Positions 16,133 through 24,112 are shown, numbered from the stretch's first letter. The stretch is 34,039 bases of DNA from RGDT01 sp964630925 (GCA_964630925.1 CAZVZK010000108.1:1-34039), one strand, 5' to 3'. Made by a program: numbers and translations. Notes: generated by a model not told the origin, from the letters alone.

Positions 16133-17727
16133 CCGATGCCCCCGAGGCCGACACGCCCGCCGATGGCCAGGTGGCGTCGATCCCCCCCGCGGAAGAGGCC
16201 CCGCCGCCGTGGTGGTGCCTCAACGCCGGCCACCTCGCGGCGCTGGGCCTGACCCTGCTCGTCGTCTTCTACGGGCGCCTCCTCCCCCTCGGCCCCGGCT
16301 CCACCTGGCAGGCCCTCGCCCCGACCTTCGACGGCGTCCAACCGCCCGCCGCCGGCTGGCTGGGCCGCGCCCTCTTCCGCGCCGCCCACGCCTGGGGGGC
16401 CTCGTGGCCCGGCGGCACGTCCTTCGTCTCCGCCCAGGCCGGCGGCGCCGAGGCGGTGCGTGGGCTCTTCGGCCTGATCGCCCTCGCGCTCTGCCCGCTC
16501 GCCGTCTGGGCCTACGCCCGCCGGGCCGGCGGCGTCTCCGCGGGGGCCTTCGGCCTCTTCCTCCTCATCCCCGCCGTCCCCATGCTGCTCGGCGCCATCC
16601 AGCCCGAGGCCCTCGGCCCCCTCTGCTTCCTCGCCCTCCTGGCCCTCCTCGCCGGACGCCGGCCCGGCGCAGCGTCCCTCGTCGCCGCCCCCCTCCTCAT
16701 CGCCCTCTGGGTCAACCTCGACGTGTCCTTTCTTGTCGGCCTGCTGCTCCTCGGGGCCTCCGCACTCGGCCGGCTGCTCGACGCCCGGTCCGAGGGCGGC
16801 GAGTGGGCCCCGGCCCTCGGGCCACTCGCCTCGCTCCTGGGCGCCCTGGCCCTCGTCGCCGTCGCCACCCCCGACGGCCCCGGGCTGCTCGCTTCGCTCC
16901 GGGCCTACGCCGCCTCCCCCGCCCTGGCGACGATGTCCTTCGCCCAGCCCCTCGACTTCAGCGACGCCCGCCCCGCCCACTGGCTGTTCCTCGGCTCGCT
17001 GGGCGTTCTAGTGCTCGCCCAGGCCGCCTCGCGGGAGGGCTTCACCCCCGGCGAGCTGCTCGTCCTGTCCGCCTTCGCCGTGCTGGCCCTCGCGCGGCAG
17101 GGCACGGTGAGCTACTGGCTGCTTCTCTTCCCCTGGCTGTTGCTGCCCCGGCTGGCCGAACGCTTCGGCTCCCTGCCCGCCCCCGAGGCGAACCCCCGCT
17201 ACACGGCGGTGGGGGTCGTCATGGCAGGGCTGATCCTGATGCTGGCGGCCCCCTGGGGCTGGCTGGCGCGGCGCGAGGCCCGGCCCCTGTCGCAGCTCCT
17301 CGCCCCCGGCGTCCCGTGGGCGCTGGCCCGGCAGCTCCGGGCGGGCCCGGACGACCTCGCCCCCGTGTCGCGCCCCCTCGCCGACCTGTTGAAGGAGGCG
17401 TACCCCAGCGGGCGCCTCACCGGCACGGTGTTCGCCACGGGCTCGTCCGCCGACTTCCTGGCGGCCACGCTGCCGGAGGGGACGCCGGTGTTCCTGTGGG
17501 GCGACCCGCTGCTGGCCCCGGGGGCCCGCTGGCGGGAGTACGTGGCGGTCTTGACCGTGCGGTCCGACTGGTGGGAGATCATCGACGCCGCCGGCATCAA
17601 CCTCTTCGTGCTGGACGCCCACCGCGACACCGCCCTGGCCGAGGCCCTCAAGGAGGACGACGACTGGCTGATCACCCCCGCCGGCGAGGGCGTTCTGGCC
17701 GCATTACGCCGCGTCCCCCGGCGCTGA
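16129..17727 (+). CDS. Polytopic membrane protein with C-terminal soluble domain
   Basis: This 532-residue protein is coupled by ATGA overlap to the TMTC-like gene. About ten hydrophobic helices span residues 30-380. The C-terminal 130 residues are soluble and follow a pattern of strands and a helix (PVFLWGDPLLAPG, REYVAVL, WWEIIDAAGINLFVLDAH, LKEDDDWLI) that recurs in large families of uncharacterised bacterial GT-C-like membrane proteins. I see no acidic pair in the first loop that would clearly mark a glycosyltransferase. Synonymous sites are strongly C-ended. A part in glycan or glycoprotein assembly with its neighbour is likely but unproven. Confidence 0.7.
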   Translation: MTDAPEADTPADGQVASIPPAEEAPPPWWCLNAGHLAALGLTLLVVFYGRLLPLGPGSTWQALAPTFDGVQPPAAGWLGRALFRAAHAWGASWPGGTSFVSAQAGGAEAVRGLFGLIALALCPLAVWAYARRAGGVSAGAFGLFLLIPAVPMLLGAIQPEALGPLCFLALLALLAGRRPGAASLVAAPLLIALWVNLDVSFLVGLLLLGASALGRLLDARSEGGEWAPALGPLASLLGALALVAVATPDGPGLLASLRAYAASPALATMSFAQPLDFSDARPAHWLFLGSLGVLVLAQAASREGFTPGELLVLSAFAVLALARQGTVSYWLLLFPWLLLPRLAERFGSLPAPEANPRYTAVGVVMAGLILMLAAPWGWLARREARPLSQLLAPGVPWALARQLRAGPDDLAPVSRPLADLLKEAYPSGRLTGTVFATGSSADFLAATLPEGTPVFLWGDPLLAPGARWREYVAVLTVRSDWWEIIDAAGINLFVLDAHRDTALAEALKEDDDWLITPAGEGVLAALRRVPRR

Positions 17728-18011
17728 CGCCACCCCGTCCCGGCCGGGACGCATCCGGATCCGTGGCCCGTGCATGCCAGGGGAAAATCTCAAAAAACCT
17801 CCTTGACTCTTCCCGACTCGTCAGATTCAAAGAGAGGTGGGTTAGCAGCATGAGGCCATTCAGTCAACCCGGCCACGCCGTCCCGACCGTCGGCGAAGGT
17901 TCGGTGGCTGATGTTCCGTGCTGCCGGCTCGGGCCAGCCCGGCTCTGCATTCTGGCGGTGCCGTGCCGCCGGCGGGGTGGGTGGCACGGGCCGGTGTGTT
18001 AGGGACATCCA
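17728..18011 (+). promoter_or_regulatory. Upstream region and possible promoter of the first PEP-CTERM gene
   Basis: The 284-bp gap has a TTGACT at 17803-17808 with only a poor -10 (ATTCAA or TTCAAA) 16-17 bases later. The candidate leader is about 180 bases, GC-rich, and contains an 8-bp stem (GTGCCGCC with GGTGGCAC, nine-base loop) about 20 bases before the gene. No T-run follows, so it is not a terminator. I could not match it to a known riboswitch. AGGGA about eight bases before the ATG is the likely ribosome site. Confidence 0.35.
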
Positions 18012-18662
18012 ATGAACCACAACATGACCAGGGTCACGGCCCTGGCGTTCCTGCTCCTGGCGCTGATCGCGCCGGCGACGCGGGCCGCGCCGTTCACGAA
18101 CGGGAGTTTCGAATCTGGGACGTCGAATGACTCCGGCGGCTTCACCAACCTGGGCACGGGGTCGACGTCGATCACCGGCTGGACCGTGAGCGTCGGGAAC
18201 ATTGACTGGATCGGCAGTTACTGGAATGCCTCAGACGGCGTCCGCAGCATCGACCTCGCTGGCACCAACTCGTCCGGCACGATCTCTCAGATTTTCGACA
18301 CGACGCCCGGACAGTCCTACTTGGTGACGTTCGACCTGTCGGGCAACCCGGAAGGGCCCCCAATCAGCAAGACCCTCGAGGCGCTGATTGACGGGAACCT
18401 CGCGGGGTCGTTCGGATTCGACACGACAGGTCAGGCGATCCCCAATATCAACTGGTCCTCGCAGTCGTTCACGTTCACGGCCACCGGCGCCAGCACGACC
18501 ATCGCGTTCCGCGACGCTTCCGGAGGGACCTCCTTCGGCGCCGCCCTCGACAACGTCGCCGTCACCGCCGTCCCCGAGCCGATGACGCTGACCCTGTTCG
18601 GGCTGTGCGCCGCCGGCGCGGGCGTCTACGGCTGGCGCCGCCGTCAGCAGCCCGCCGCCTGA
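18012..18662 (+). CDS. PEP-CTERM surface protein with choice-of-anchor-C-type domain
   Basis: The 216 residues begin with a signal peptide (TALAFLLLALIAPATRAA). The core NGSFESG, SITGWTVSVGNIDWIGSYW, DGVRSIDLAGTNSSGTISQIF and VTFDLSGNPEG matches the choice-of-anchor C type of beta-sandwich seen in exported, glycosylation-associated proteins. The C-terminus has the sorting signal: PEPMTLTLFGLCAAGAGVYGWRRR, i.e. a PEP box, a hydrophobic helix and a basic tail, recognised by an exosortase. No exosortase gene is in the window. Nearby glycan genes fit the usual association of PEP-CTERM proteins with exopolysaccharide loci. A perfect intrinsic terminator follows. Confidence 0.93.
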   Translation: MNHNMTRVTALAFLLLALIAPATRAAPFTNGSFESGTSNDSGGFTNLGTGSTSITGWTVSVGNIDWIGSYWNASDGVRSIDLAGTNSSGTISQIFDTTPGQSYLVTFDLSGNPEGPPISKTLEALIDGNLAGSFGFDTTGQAIPNINWSSQSFTFTATGASTTIAFRDASGGTSFGAALDNVAVTAVPEPMTLTLFGLCAAGAGVYGWRRRQQPAA

Positions 18663-18686
18663 CCGGGCGCTCAGCGAGATCACAAG

Positions 18687-18716
18687 AGGCCAGGCGCCGA
18701 CCCGCCTGGCTTTTTT
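18687..18716 (+). terminator. Intrinsic terminator after the first PEP-CTERM gene
   Basis: A perfect 8-bp GC-rich stem, GCCAGGCG (18689-18696) with CGCCTGGC (18703-18710), closes a six-base loop and is followed directly by six T (18711-18716). Upstream A and G can extend pairing into the T-run. It lies 25 bp after the stop and is the clearest terminator in the window. Confidence 0.92.
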
Positions 18717-18788
18717 CCGTCTCCCCCCCACGGATTCTCGCCCGACAGGATTCAGATGGGAGATCCTTCAATCTCCACGGAATGGGAA

Positions 18789-18816
18789 TTGACAACCCCC
18801 GGCGCCCGATGATAAC
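18789..18816 (+). promoter_or_regulatory. Sigma-70-like promoter of the second PEP-CTERM gene
   Basis: A consensus TTGACA at 18789-18794 is followed after 16 bases by GATAAC at 18811-18816. Just upstream, GGAGAT and ATCTCC (18759-18764 and 18771-18776) form a 6-bp inverted repeat with six-base spacing that could bind a regulator. The gene starts about 80 bases downstream with GGAGAAG before the ATG. Confidence 0.65.
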
Positions 18817-18901
18817 GTCTCACCACACTCCTTCTCCCCGGCGGTACGGATTCGGCCAGGGCGCTCCCCTCGTCCTTCGATCCACCGCCCGGAGAAGTCC
18901 C

Positions 18902-19666
18902 ATGCCCCGACCCACCAGTAATTGCCTTGCCCTGTCCCTCGCCGCCCTCTGCCTGCTCGCGGGCCAGGGCCGCGCCGGCCCTGTCATCACCGTCACCGCA
19001 GCCACCGAGGACGCCGCCCTGCCGGGCTTCTTCACCACCCCCTTACCGCAGGGCGGCTCGGCCACCGTGTCCGGCTACGCCCGACTGGTCAACGGGCAGC
19101 CCTACGACGGCGAGGGCTACCTCATCGGCGGGCGCAACCTCACGAGCTACAACGGGCTGCCCTTCCTCATCAACGACAGGTTCGGCTCTGGGTCAGACAG
19201 GATCACCGTCCAGCTCAGCTTCCCCGTCTACTCGATCTCCTTCGACTACGAGATCTTCCCCAACGCCAACATGGCCGACGGGCGCGGCAAGGACCCCTCC
19301 TCGCCGGGCTGGCCCGACTTCACCTTCAAGGCCGACGGCCAGACCGTCCTGCACGCCTTCGCGGTGCTGCCGGGGCCCACGGATCAGTCGCCGAACAGCC
19401 AGAAGAACAAGAACGACCCCTACGAGCACGCCCCGCAGCTCCTCGCCTCCAGCGGGACCTTCTTCTTCCCCGACGGCGTGACCAAGCTGGAGTTCATCGA
19501 CTGGCCGCCGGTCATCGGCGTCAACAACCTCCAGCTCGGAACCAGCCCGCCCTCCCACCTGCCCGAGCCGGCCACCCTCACGGCGTTCGGCCTGTGCGCC
19601 GCCGGGGCGGGCGTCTACGCCCTGCGGCGCCGCAAGCAGCACCACGGCCACCCCGCCGCAAGGTGA
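18902..19666 (+). CDS. PEP-CTERM surface protein
   Basis: The ATG following GGAGAAG begins a signal peptide (LALSLAALCLLAGQGRAG) in a 254-residue protein; the longer frame upstream runs through the promoter and terminator and is not coding. The body is rich in beta-strand sequence with Gly, Asn, Asp and Pro (GYLIGGRNLTSYNGLPFLIN, SFDYEIFPNANMADGRG) and carries no catalytic motif I recognise. The C-terminus LPEPATLTAFGLCAAGAGVY followed by ALRRRK is an exosortase sorting signal, almost the same helix as in the neighbouring PEP-CTERM protein, which suggests shared sorting or duplication of the tail. It converges on the TPR gene with a 16-bp gap. Confidence 0.9.
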   Translation: MPRPTSNCLALSLAALCLLAGQGRAGPVITVTAATEDAALPGFFTTPLPQGGSATVSGYARLVNGQPYDGEGYLIGGRNLTSYNGLPFLINDRFGSGSDRITVQLSFPVYSISFDYEIFPNANMADGRGKDPSSPGWPDFTFKADGQTVLHAFAVLPGPTDQSPNSQKNKNDPYEHAPQLLASSGTFFFPDGVTKLEFIDWPPVIGVNNLQLGTSPPSHLPEPATLTAFGLCAAGAGVYALRRRKQHHGHPAAR

Positions 19667-19682
19667 CGCCGAAGCGGCCGCA

Positions 19683-20300
19683 TCAGCCCCGGCTCCGCAT
19701 GAGCTGGGCGCGTTCGATGTCCTGCTCGGCCAGGCCTCGGTAGGCCCGCGCCCGGCCCTCGTGCAGGTCCGCCGAGGGGGTGGTCTCGATGGCCCGCGTG
19801 AACGCCTCGATGGCCTTCTCGTACTCGCCCTGGGCCAGGTGCATCTCGCCGACCAGGCAGCCCATGTCGGCGGCGCTCTCCTCCAGCGGGTCCGGCCCCG
19901 ACTGGGTCAGGAAACGCTCGTGCGCCTGCCGCAGACCCTTCAGGTGCCGGTGATACTCCGGCGAGGAGCGTTTGAGGGCCTTGGCCGCCGCCTCGTCGCC
20001 GCGCATGGCGGCGAAGAGCTGATGCAGGGCGGCGTTGCGCCCCTCCAGCAGGCGGGCCACGTCGTCGTTATCGACCATCTCGAACAGGTCGTCCATCTTG
20101 CCGGGGGCGCCGTTCGTCATGCGTGACAGGACGGAGGCGTCGCCGGCCAGCAGCCGGGCGAGCATGGCCGTGCCGGGGCTATTCGCGTCCAGCCAGGATT
20201 GGGCGCGCCCGTCGCCGTCGAGGGCGTGCAGGAGGTGCCGCGCCTGCGGGAACGCCTGCTCGATGATGTTCGCCGGCTCGTCGGCAATGGCCTTCTTCAT
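19683..20300 (-). CDS. TPR-containing cytoplasmic protein
   Basis: The ATG beginning MKKAIADEPANII, preceded by GGGGAGCGGAAAC, gives 205 residues; the longer frame overlaps the divergent transporter. No signal peptide is present. The protein is largely helical. The C-terminal part contains a clear TPR unit (GCLVGEMHLAQGEYEKAIEAFTRAIETTPSADLHEGRARAYRGL); the N-terminal half is helical with acidic stretches and no recognised domain. Probably a scaffold or interaction protein. It lies opposite both neighbours, so it seems to be a single-gene unit. Confidence 0.75.
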   Translation of the reverse strand: MKKAIADEPANIIEQAFPQARHLLHALDGDGRAQSWLDANSPGTAMLARLLAGDASVLSRMTNGAPGKMDDLFEMVDNDDVARLLEGRNAALHQLFAAMRGDEAAAKALKRSSPEYHRHLKGLRQAHERFLTQSGPDPLEESAADMGCLVGEMHLAQGEYEKAIEAFTRAIETTPSADLHEGRARAYRGLAEQDIERAQLMRSRG

Positions 20301-20393
20301 GTTTCCGCTCCCCACGCCGCCCGGTGATCGTGTATCCTGATGGCACCCATCCTGACAGGAAACGGGCGTCTCGGCAAGGGGAGGACGGCGGCG

Positions 20394-21284
20394 GTGGCGG
20401 AAGATGAGCCGAAGGGGGACGACAAGGGCGGATGGGCGCCGTACGGCTGGATGCTGTGCGGCTGCCTCGCCTTCGCGTGGATGGGTGAATTCGCCAACCA
20501 GTTGCGGGCCGCCCACTGTGACTGGCGTCTGGTGGCCCTGGCCAGGGCGGCGCTGGCGTTCGTCTTCGCCCTGTCACTCGCGATGATGGCCCGCGCCCCC
20601 ATGGTCCTGGCCGACCCGCCCGTCCTGTGGCTGCGGAGCATCGCCGGCAGCGTCAGCCTTCTGTGTACCTTCTACGCCCTCTCGCTGTTGCGCACCAGCG
20701 AGGTGCTGACCCTCACCAACACCTTCCCGATCTGGGTGGCCCTCCTGTCCTGGCCGCTCCTGCGCCAGAGGCCGACCGGGGCCGTGTGGACGGCGGCGGG
20801 GTGCGGGGTGGCGGGCGTGTGGATGATCAACGGCGCCACGGCTTCAACGGGGTCGGCCGCGGCGGTGACGCTCGCCCTGGTGGCCGCTGTCACGTCGTCG
20901 GTGGCGATGCTGGGGCTGAACCAGTTGAAGGGGCTGCACCCGTGGGCGGTGGTGGCCCACTTCTCCGGCGTGGCGACGGTGTTCGTCCTGGGGGCGTGGC
21001 TGGTGGGCGGGGCGCCGGACCTGAGCCCGCTGGCCTCCGTCTGGGTGATGGGCATGCTGCTGGGCGTGGGGGCGTCGGCGACGCTCGGCCAGCTCTGCCT
21101 GACGCGGGCCTTCACGGCCGGCGAGCCGTCGCGTGTGTCGGTCGTCGGCCTGGTGCAGATCGTCTTCGCGATGGGCCTCGACCTGATGTTCGGCGGCCCC
21201 ATGTTCAACACCATGACCCTGGCCGGCATCGGCCTGGTGATGCTGCCGACCGCGTGGGTGATGACCTCGCGGGCCGGGGAGTGA
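20394..21284 (+). CDS. EamA-type (drug/metabolite transporter superfamily) permease
   Basis: I prefer the GTG start because AAGGGGAGGA lies about nine bases upstream; an in-frame ATG at 20340 would add 18 residues but has no ribosome site. The 296 residues form about ten helices in two related halves. Typical EamA segments are FYALSLLRTSEVLTLTNTFPIWVALLSW in the first half and SATLGQLCLTRAFTAGEPSRVSVVGLVQIVFA in the second. DMT proteins export small metabolites; the substrate is unknown. It is divergent from the TPR gene by less than 100 bp. Confidence 0.88.
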   Translation: MAEDEPKGDDKGGWAPYGWMLCGCLAFAWMGEFANQLRAAHCDWRLVALARAALAFVFALSLAMMARAPMVLADPPVLWLRSIAGSVSLLCTFYALSLLRTSEVLTLTNTFPIWVALLSWPLLRQRPTGAVWTAAGCGVAGVWMINGATASTGSAAAVTLALVAAVTSSVAMLGLNQLKGLHPWAVVAHFSGVATVFVLGAWLVGGAPDLSPLASVWVMGMLLGVGASATLGQLCLTRAFTAGEPSRVSVVGLVQIVFAMGLDLMFGGPMFNTMTLAGIGLVMLPTAWVMTSRAGE

Positions 21285-21364
21285 TCTTGGGTCGGGTGGA
21301 ATCGCTCGGCAAGGCCGCGGCGGCCGCCGGCGTCTGCCTCCGGTAGACGCGCGGCCCCTTCGGG

Positions 21365-21413
21365 CGCCGAGACACCTGCCCACTTTTTCCCAGGGTGGGC
21401 AGGTGACTCGGCG
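21365..21413. repeat. 49-bp imperfect palindrome
   Basis: CGCCGAG (21365-21371) pairs with CTCGGCG (21407-21413), and CACCTGCCCAC (21373-21383) with GTGGGCAGGTG (21395-21405), with one A-A mismatch between the two blocks and an 11-base loop. This gives 18 paired bases. A related, diverged stretch with CACCTGGCCAC and GCCCACTT lies at about 21455-21480. No T-run follows, so it is not a simple terminator. It sits between the EamA gene and a decayed ASCH gene and may be a REP-like element. Confidence 0.8.
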
Positions 21414-21456
21414 TCAACAGACGCCTCGTGTCACGGACCGGCCCCGAGTGCGCGAG

Positions 21457-21737
21457 TCACCTGGCCACATGCCCACTTGCACACTTCGCGATCACCCCCC
21501 TTGGCGGGAGGCCTCGCCCGAGGAGCCTTCCTGCATCCTTCCTGCGCCCGGTGGTCAGACCTGCCACCGCCTCAGACGGGACTCGCCGCAGAGCCGGCGG
21601 CAGTCTTCGGGCATGGACTTGCTGGCGTGGATGGCGAGGGGGCCGCGGTGGGACGTGGGCCAGGAACGGGTCTCGATGCGATTCTCGCCCAGGACGGTCA
21701 GGGACGCCCACGGCTGGATCAGGGACAGGGCCTTCAC
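21457..21737 (-). pseudogene. Decayed ASCH-domain gene
   Basis: From a GTG at 21737 the frame reads KALSLIQPWASLTVLGENRIETRSW then PTSHRGPLAIHASKSMP, the unmistakable start of an ASCH domain (a PUA-related RNA-binding fold). It stops at 21555 after 60 residues, while the family usually needs at least 120. The next frame continues with GLPPRGVIAKCASGHVAR, which resembles the following LPxGxVVAxx strand of the domain, so a frameshift plus C-terminal loss is the simplest reading. The remaining downstream DNA holds the palindrome. The first part is certain; the frameshifted extension is less so. Confidence 0.65.
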
Positions 21738-21831
21738 GGGGTGCGTCGGTGCAAGGGGGGGCGGCGGCAGGGGGCCTCTGCCGGGGGCAGTTTGCGAGGA
21801 GAGGGTGGAGGCGGGCCTGCGTGGATGGCTC

Positions 21832-21860
21832 TTGACACCTCGGCGGCCGTGGTGTGTGAT
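21832..21860 (+). promoter_or_regulatory. Sigma-70-like promoter for the 159-residue hypothetical protein
   Basis: TTGACA at 21832-21837 matches the consensus perfectly and TGTGAT at 21855-21860 matches four of six positions at 17-bp spacing. The start codon at 21887 is 27 bases after the -10, so the leader would be about 20 bases, with GAAGGGGG before the ATG. Confidence 0.6.
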
Positions 21861-21886
21861 TGGTGCATCGTTGAAGGGGGCTTGCG

Positions 21887-22366
21887 ATGCAGCTCAGCAT
21901 GGAGCAACTGGTCAGGGCCGTCGTCGGCAAGTGCGAGACGGACCCAGAATGCGCCGACCAGGAGGTGGCTGACCTCCTGCAGCGGTCCGGCTGCACGCCC
22001 GAGCAGGCGACGGAGGCAGTCGCCTTCACGGCGCTGGCGATCGGCCACGTCCTCCTGCGGAGGGACTTCGGCATCGTGCCCCCCGGGTCGTACGTTAGGG
22101 CCTACCCGAGCGGCAGGACCGAGACCCTCCCGCTGAGTGAACACCCGGTCTACGTCGCCGCGGCCAAGGAAGCTGACCTGGTGTTGAGGGCTGGAGGCTC
22201 AGACGAGGGGCTGCTCCAGGCCGCCTCAAGAAGCGGGGAGTTCCGGGCCGCGGTACACATCCTGCAGAGTGGGGAGAAGCCCGCGGGCACCTGCACGTTG
22301 ATCCGGGCGAAGAGTGACGCGCCGGTCTTCTCAAAGCCCCGAAGGCCCTGGTGGCAGTTCTGGTGA
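21887..22366 (+). CDS. Hypothetical protein, 159 residues
   Basis: The gene has its own promoter-like sequence and a purine-rich ribosome site. The protein is cytoplasmic by appearance. Residues 1-65 are helical (EQLVRAVVGKCETDPECADQEVADLL), with a hydrophobic segment AVAFTALAIGHVLL, then RRDFGIVPPGSYVRAYPSGRTETLPLSEHPVY. The C-terminus ends in an aromatic tail (RRPWWQFW). Four Cys occur, two as KCETDPEC. I recognise no family. Codon use is like its neighbours. It converges on the beta-lactamase-like gene with a 97-bp gap in which I see nothing. Confidence 0.7.
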   Translation: MQLSMEQLVRAVVGKCETDPECADQEVADLLQRSGCTPEQATEAVAFTALAIGHVLLRRDFGIVPPGSYVRAYPSGRTETLPLSEHPVYVAAAKEADLVLRAGGSDEGLLQAASRSGEFRAAVHILQSGEKPAGTCTLIRAKSDAPVFSKPRRPWWQFW

Positions 22367-22463
22367 GGCGTTGCCCGACACCGGGACCGTCCGGCTGCTA
22401 CCGGTCACCGCTCGGCCTCGCCTTGACGAACAGAAACGCCCCGAGTGGAGCGTCAGCGGATCC

Positions 22464-23318
22464 TCACCGCTTCGGGTTGAAGTGGTCGTAGGCCGCCCGC
22501 GCCACCTTCGCACACAGGACATTGCCGGCGTTGTCGCGCGCCCACCGCCTGTCGGCGTTGCCGTCCGTCAGCACCACCACGACGAACGCCGCGCCGGGCG
22601 AGAAGATGACGCCCGCGTCGGTCCGCGACGCCGTCACCGACCCGTCCTTGTGGGCGATGGCCGTCCCCGCCGGCAGCAGGGCGGGGAACTTGTCCCTGTC
22701 GTCGTTCTTGCGCAGGTGGCCGAGGATCGACTGCTTCAGCGCCGGGCGCACCTTGTCGGTCAGCATCAGCAGCGCCCACAGGCCGGCCATCTCGCGGGCC
22801 GTGGTGCTGCCCAGGCCGTACTTCTTCGTCCGCGCCGGATCGACGCTCGTCGTGCTACCCCGGAAGACCTTGGCGTTGAGGCGTGTCTCCGGGAAGCCCC
22901 AGTCACTCATCCGCTTGTTCACCGCGGCGATGCCGACCTTGTCGATGACGAGGTTCGTCGCCGTGTTGTCGCTGACGGCGGTCATCAGCCGGCACGCGTC
23001 GCGCACCGAGAACGTGGCGCCGTCGCTGAAGTGCGGCGTGAGGATGCCGGAGCCGGGCACCTTGTCGGCGTCCCGGAGCGTCACCGTGTCGCGGAGCGAG
23101 AACCGGCCGGCGTCGGCCTGGAGGTACGCCTCGACGAGGACCGGGAGCTTGATGAGGCTGGCGGTGGGCATGACGCGGTCCGCGTCGTGGTAGAACGACT
23201 CGTCGCTTTCCAGGCTCCGGACGGCGACGGCCGCGGTGCCCTTGTGCGCCTTGATGAGCGGCGTGAGACGCCCGGCCAGCGTGGGCTCGGCGGCGAACAG
23301 CAGCAGCAGTGGGATCAT
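22464..23318 (-). CDS. Exported class A beta-lactamase-like serine hydrolase
   Basis: The ATG with GAGG upstream is preferred (284 residues); a TTG five codons earlier would add basic residues before the signal peptide (MIPLLLLFAAEPTLAG) and overlap the Uma2 stop. The fold markers are the SxxK nucleophile motif TASLIKLPVL, SDN in AVSDNTATNLVID, and KDG (AHKDGSV) in place of KTG. The omega loop reads TRLNAKVFRGSTTSVDP: aligned from SDN, the position of the deacylating Glu166 is not acidic. It may therefore bind or cut peptidoglycan-related substrates, or act slowly on beta-lactams. It overlaps or abuts the Uma2 gene, indicating co-transcription. Confidence 0.85.
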   Translation of the reverse strand: MIPLLLLFAAEPTLAGRLTPLIKAHKGTAAVAVRSLESDESFYHDADRVMPTASLIKLPVLVEAYLQADAGRFSLRDTVTLRDADKVPGSGILTPHFSDGATFSVRDACRLMTAVSDNTATNLVIDKVGIAAVNKRMSDWGFPETRLNAKVFRGSTTSVDPARTKKYGLGSTTAREMAGLWALLMLTDKVRPALKQSILGHLRKNDDRDKFPALLPAGTAIAHKDGSVTASRTDAGVIFSPGAAFVVVVLTDGNADRRWARDNAGNVLCAKVARAAYDHFNPKR

Positions 23319-23329
23319 GACGACGTGCC

Positions 23330-23995
23330 TCAAGCGGGGCCGGCGTCCTGCGGCTCGTCCCGCAGGGCGAAGATGTCCGCCAGGGGGAGGCGGTAGCCAG
23401 GCAGCACCGGGTCGCCGGTGAGCGTACCTGACCGGGGCACGCGTCGGCGTTCATCAGGCGCCGTGTACACCTCCCCCGTCTGGGTCCTGGGGTAGATCAT
23501 CCAGACGAGGCGCGTGCCGGCGAAGAACAGGTCGCGGACCTTGCGGGCCATCTCCCGTTTCGTGTTGGAGGGGCTGATCACCTCGACGGCCAGGTCGGGA
23601 GCGACGCCGGTCACCAGGGCGTCCCGGTGCGTCCTCCACCTCGCCCACGTCAGGAACGAGACATCGGGCATGCGGATGAGCCGCTCCCCCAGGCGGAACA
23701 TGCCGTCCGGGCCGAGCAGGACGCCGAGCCTGTGGGCATCGACGTGATGCCCGAGCATGCGGAGGATGATCGACGCCAGCAAGGATTGAGGGCTGCCCAC
23801 GGCCTTCTCCACCAGGACACCGTCGATCAGCTCGATGAGCTTCCTCGGCCCCTCGCGTATCGCTTGCAACAGGTCCGTCTCGGTCGCGGTCCCCAACGGC
23901 GGCGACATCAGGATGCGCTCCATCGGGATGCCGCCGAGACGCTCGTGGAACTCGGCCAGCGTCTCCACCGGCTCCGGCTCTCTCGTCCTGCCCAT
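23330..23995 (-). CDS. Uma2-family (DUF820) PD-(D/E)XK nuclease-like protein
   Basis: The ATG (MGRTREPEP) has GGGAGGT upstream and yields 221 residues; the very long frame upstream is antisense to the NRDE gene. The family core is visible: LIELIDGVLVEKAVGSPQS, RMPDVSFLTW, then the nuclease-like PDLAVEVISPSNTKREMARKVRDLFFAGTRLVWMIYP, giving the D...ExI...K arrangement of the PD-(D/E)XK fold. Uma2 proteins are hugely expanded in planctomycetes and cyanobacteria, and their role is not settled. It leads the two-gene unit with the beta-lactamase-like gene. Confidence 0.9.
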   Translation of the reverse strand: MGRTREPEPVETLAEFHERLGGIPMERILMSPPLGTATETDLLQAIREGPRKLIELIDGVLVEKAVGSPQSLLASIILRMLGHHVDAHRLGVLLGPDGMFRLGERLIRMPDVSFLTWARWRTHRDALVTGVAPDLAVEVISPSNTKREMARKVRDLFFAGTRLVWMIYPRTQTGEVYTAPDERRRVPRSGTLTGDPVLPGYRLPLADIFALRDEPQDAGPA

Positions 23996-24112
23996 GCCGA
24001 CACCTCCCTGCACGCGGACTGCCTTGAGATTGTGCTGATGGGGGCGACGGGTGGCCACGGGGCGTGACGGCGGCGCCCGCGACAGGGTGGAAACCTGCCC
24101 GGCCTTCGCCCG

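Noticed and set aside
17930..18000. Riboswitch in the leader of the first PEP-CTERM gene
   Set aside because: Only a single GC-rich hairpin is visible; I could not find the conserved bases of the c-di-GMP classes.
15792..18002. 736-codon plus-strand frame over the polytopic membrane gene
   Set aside because: Pro/Arg-rich alternate frame; the membrane protein in the other frame has clear helices.
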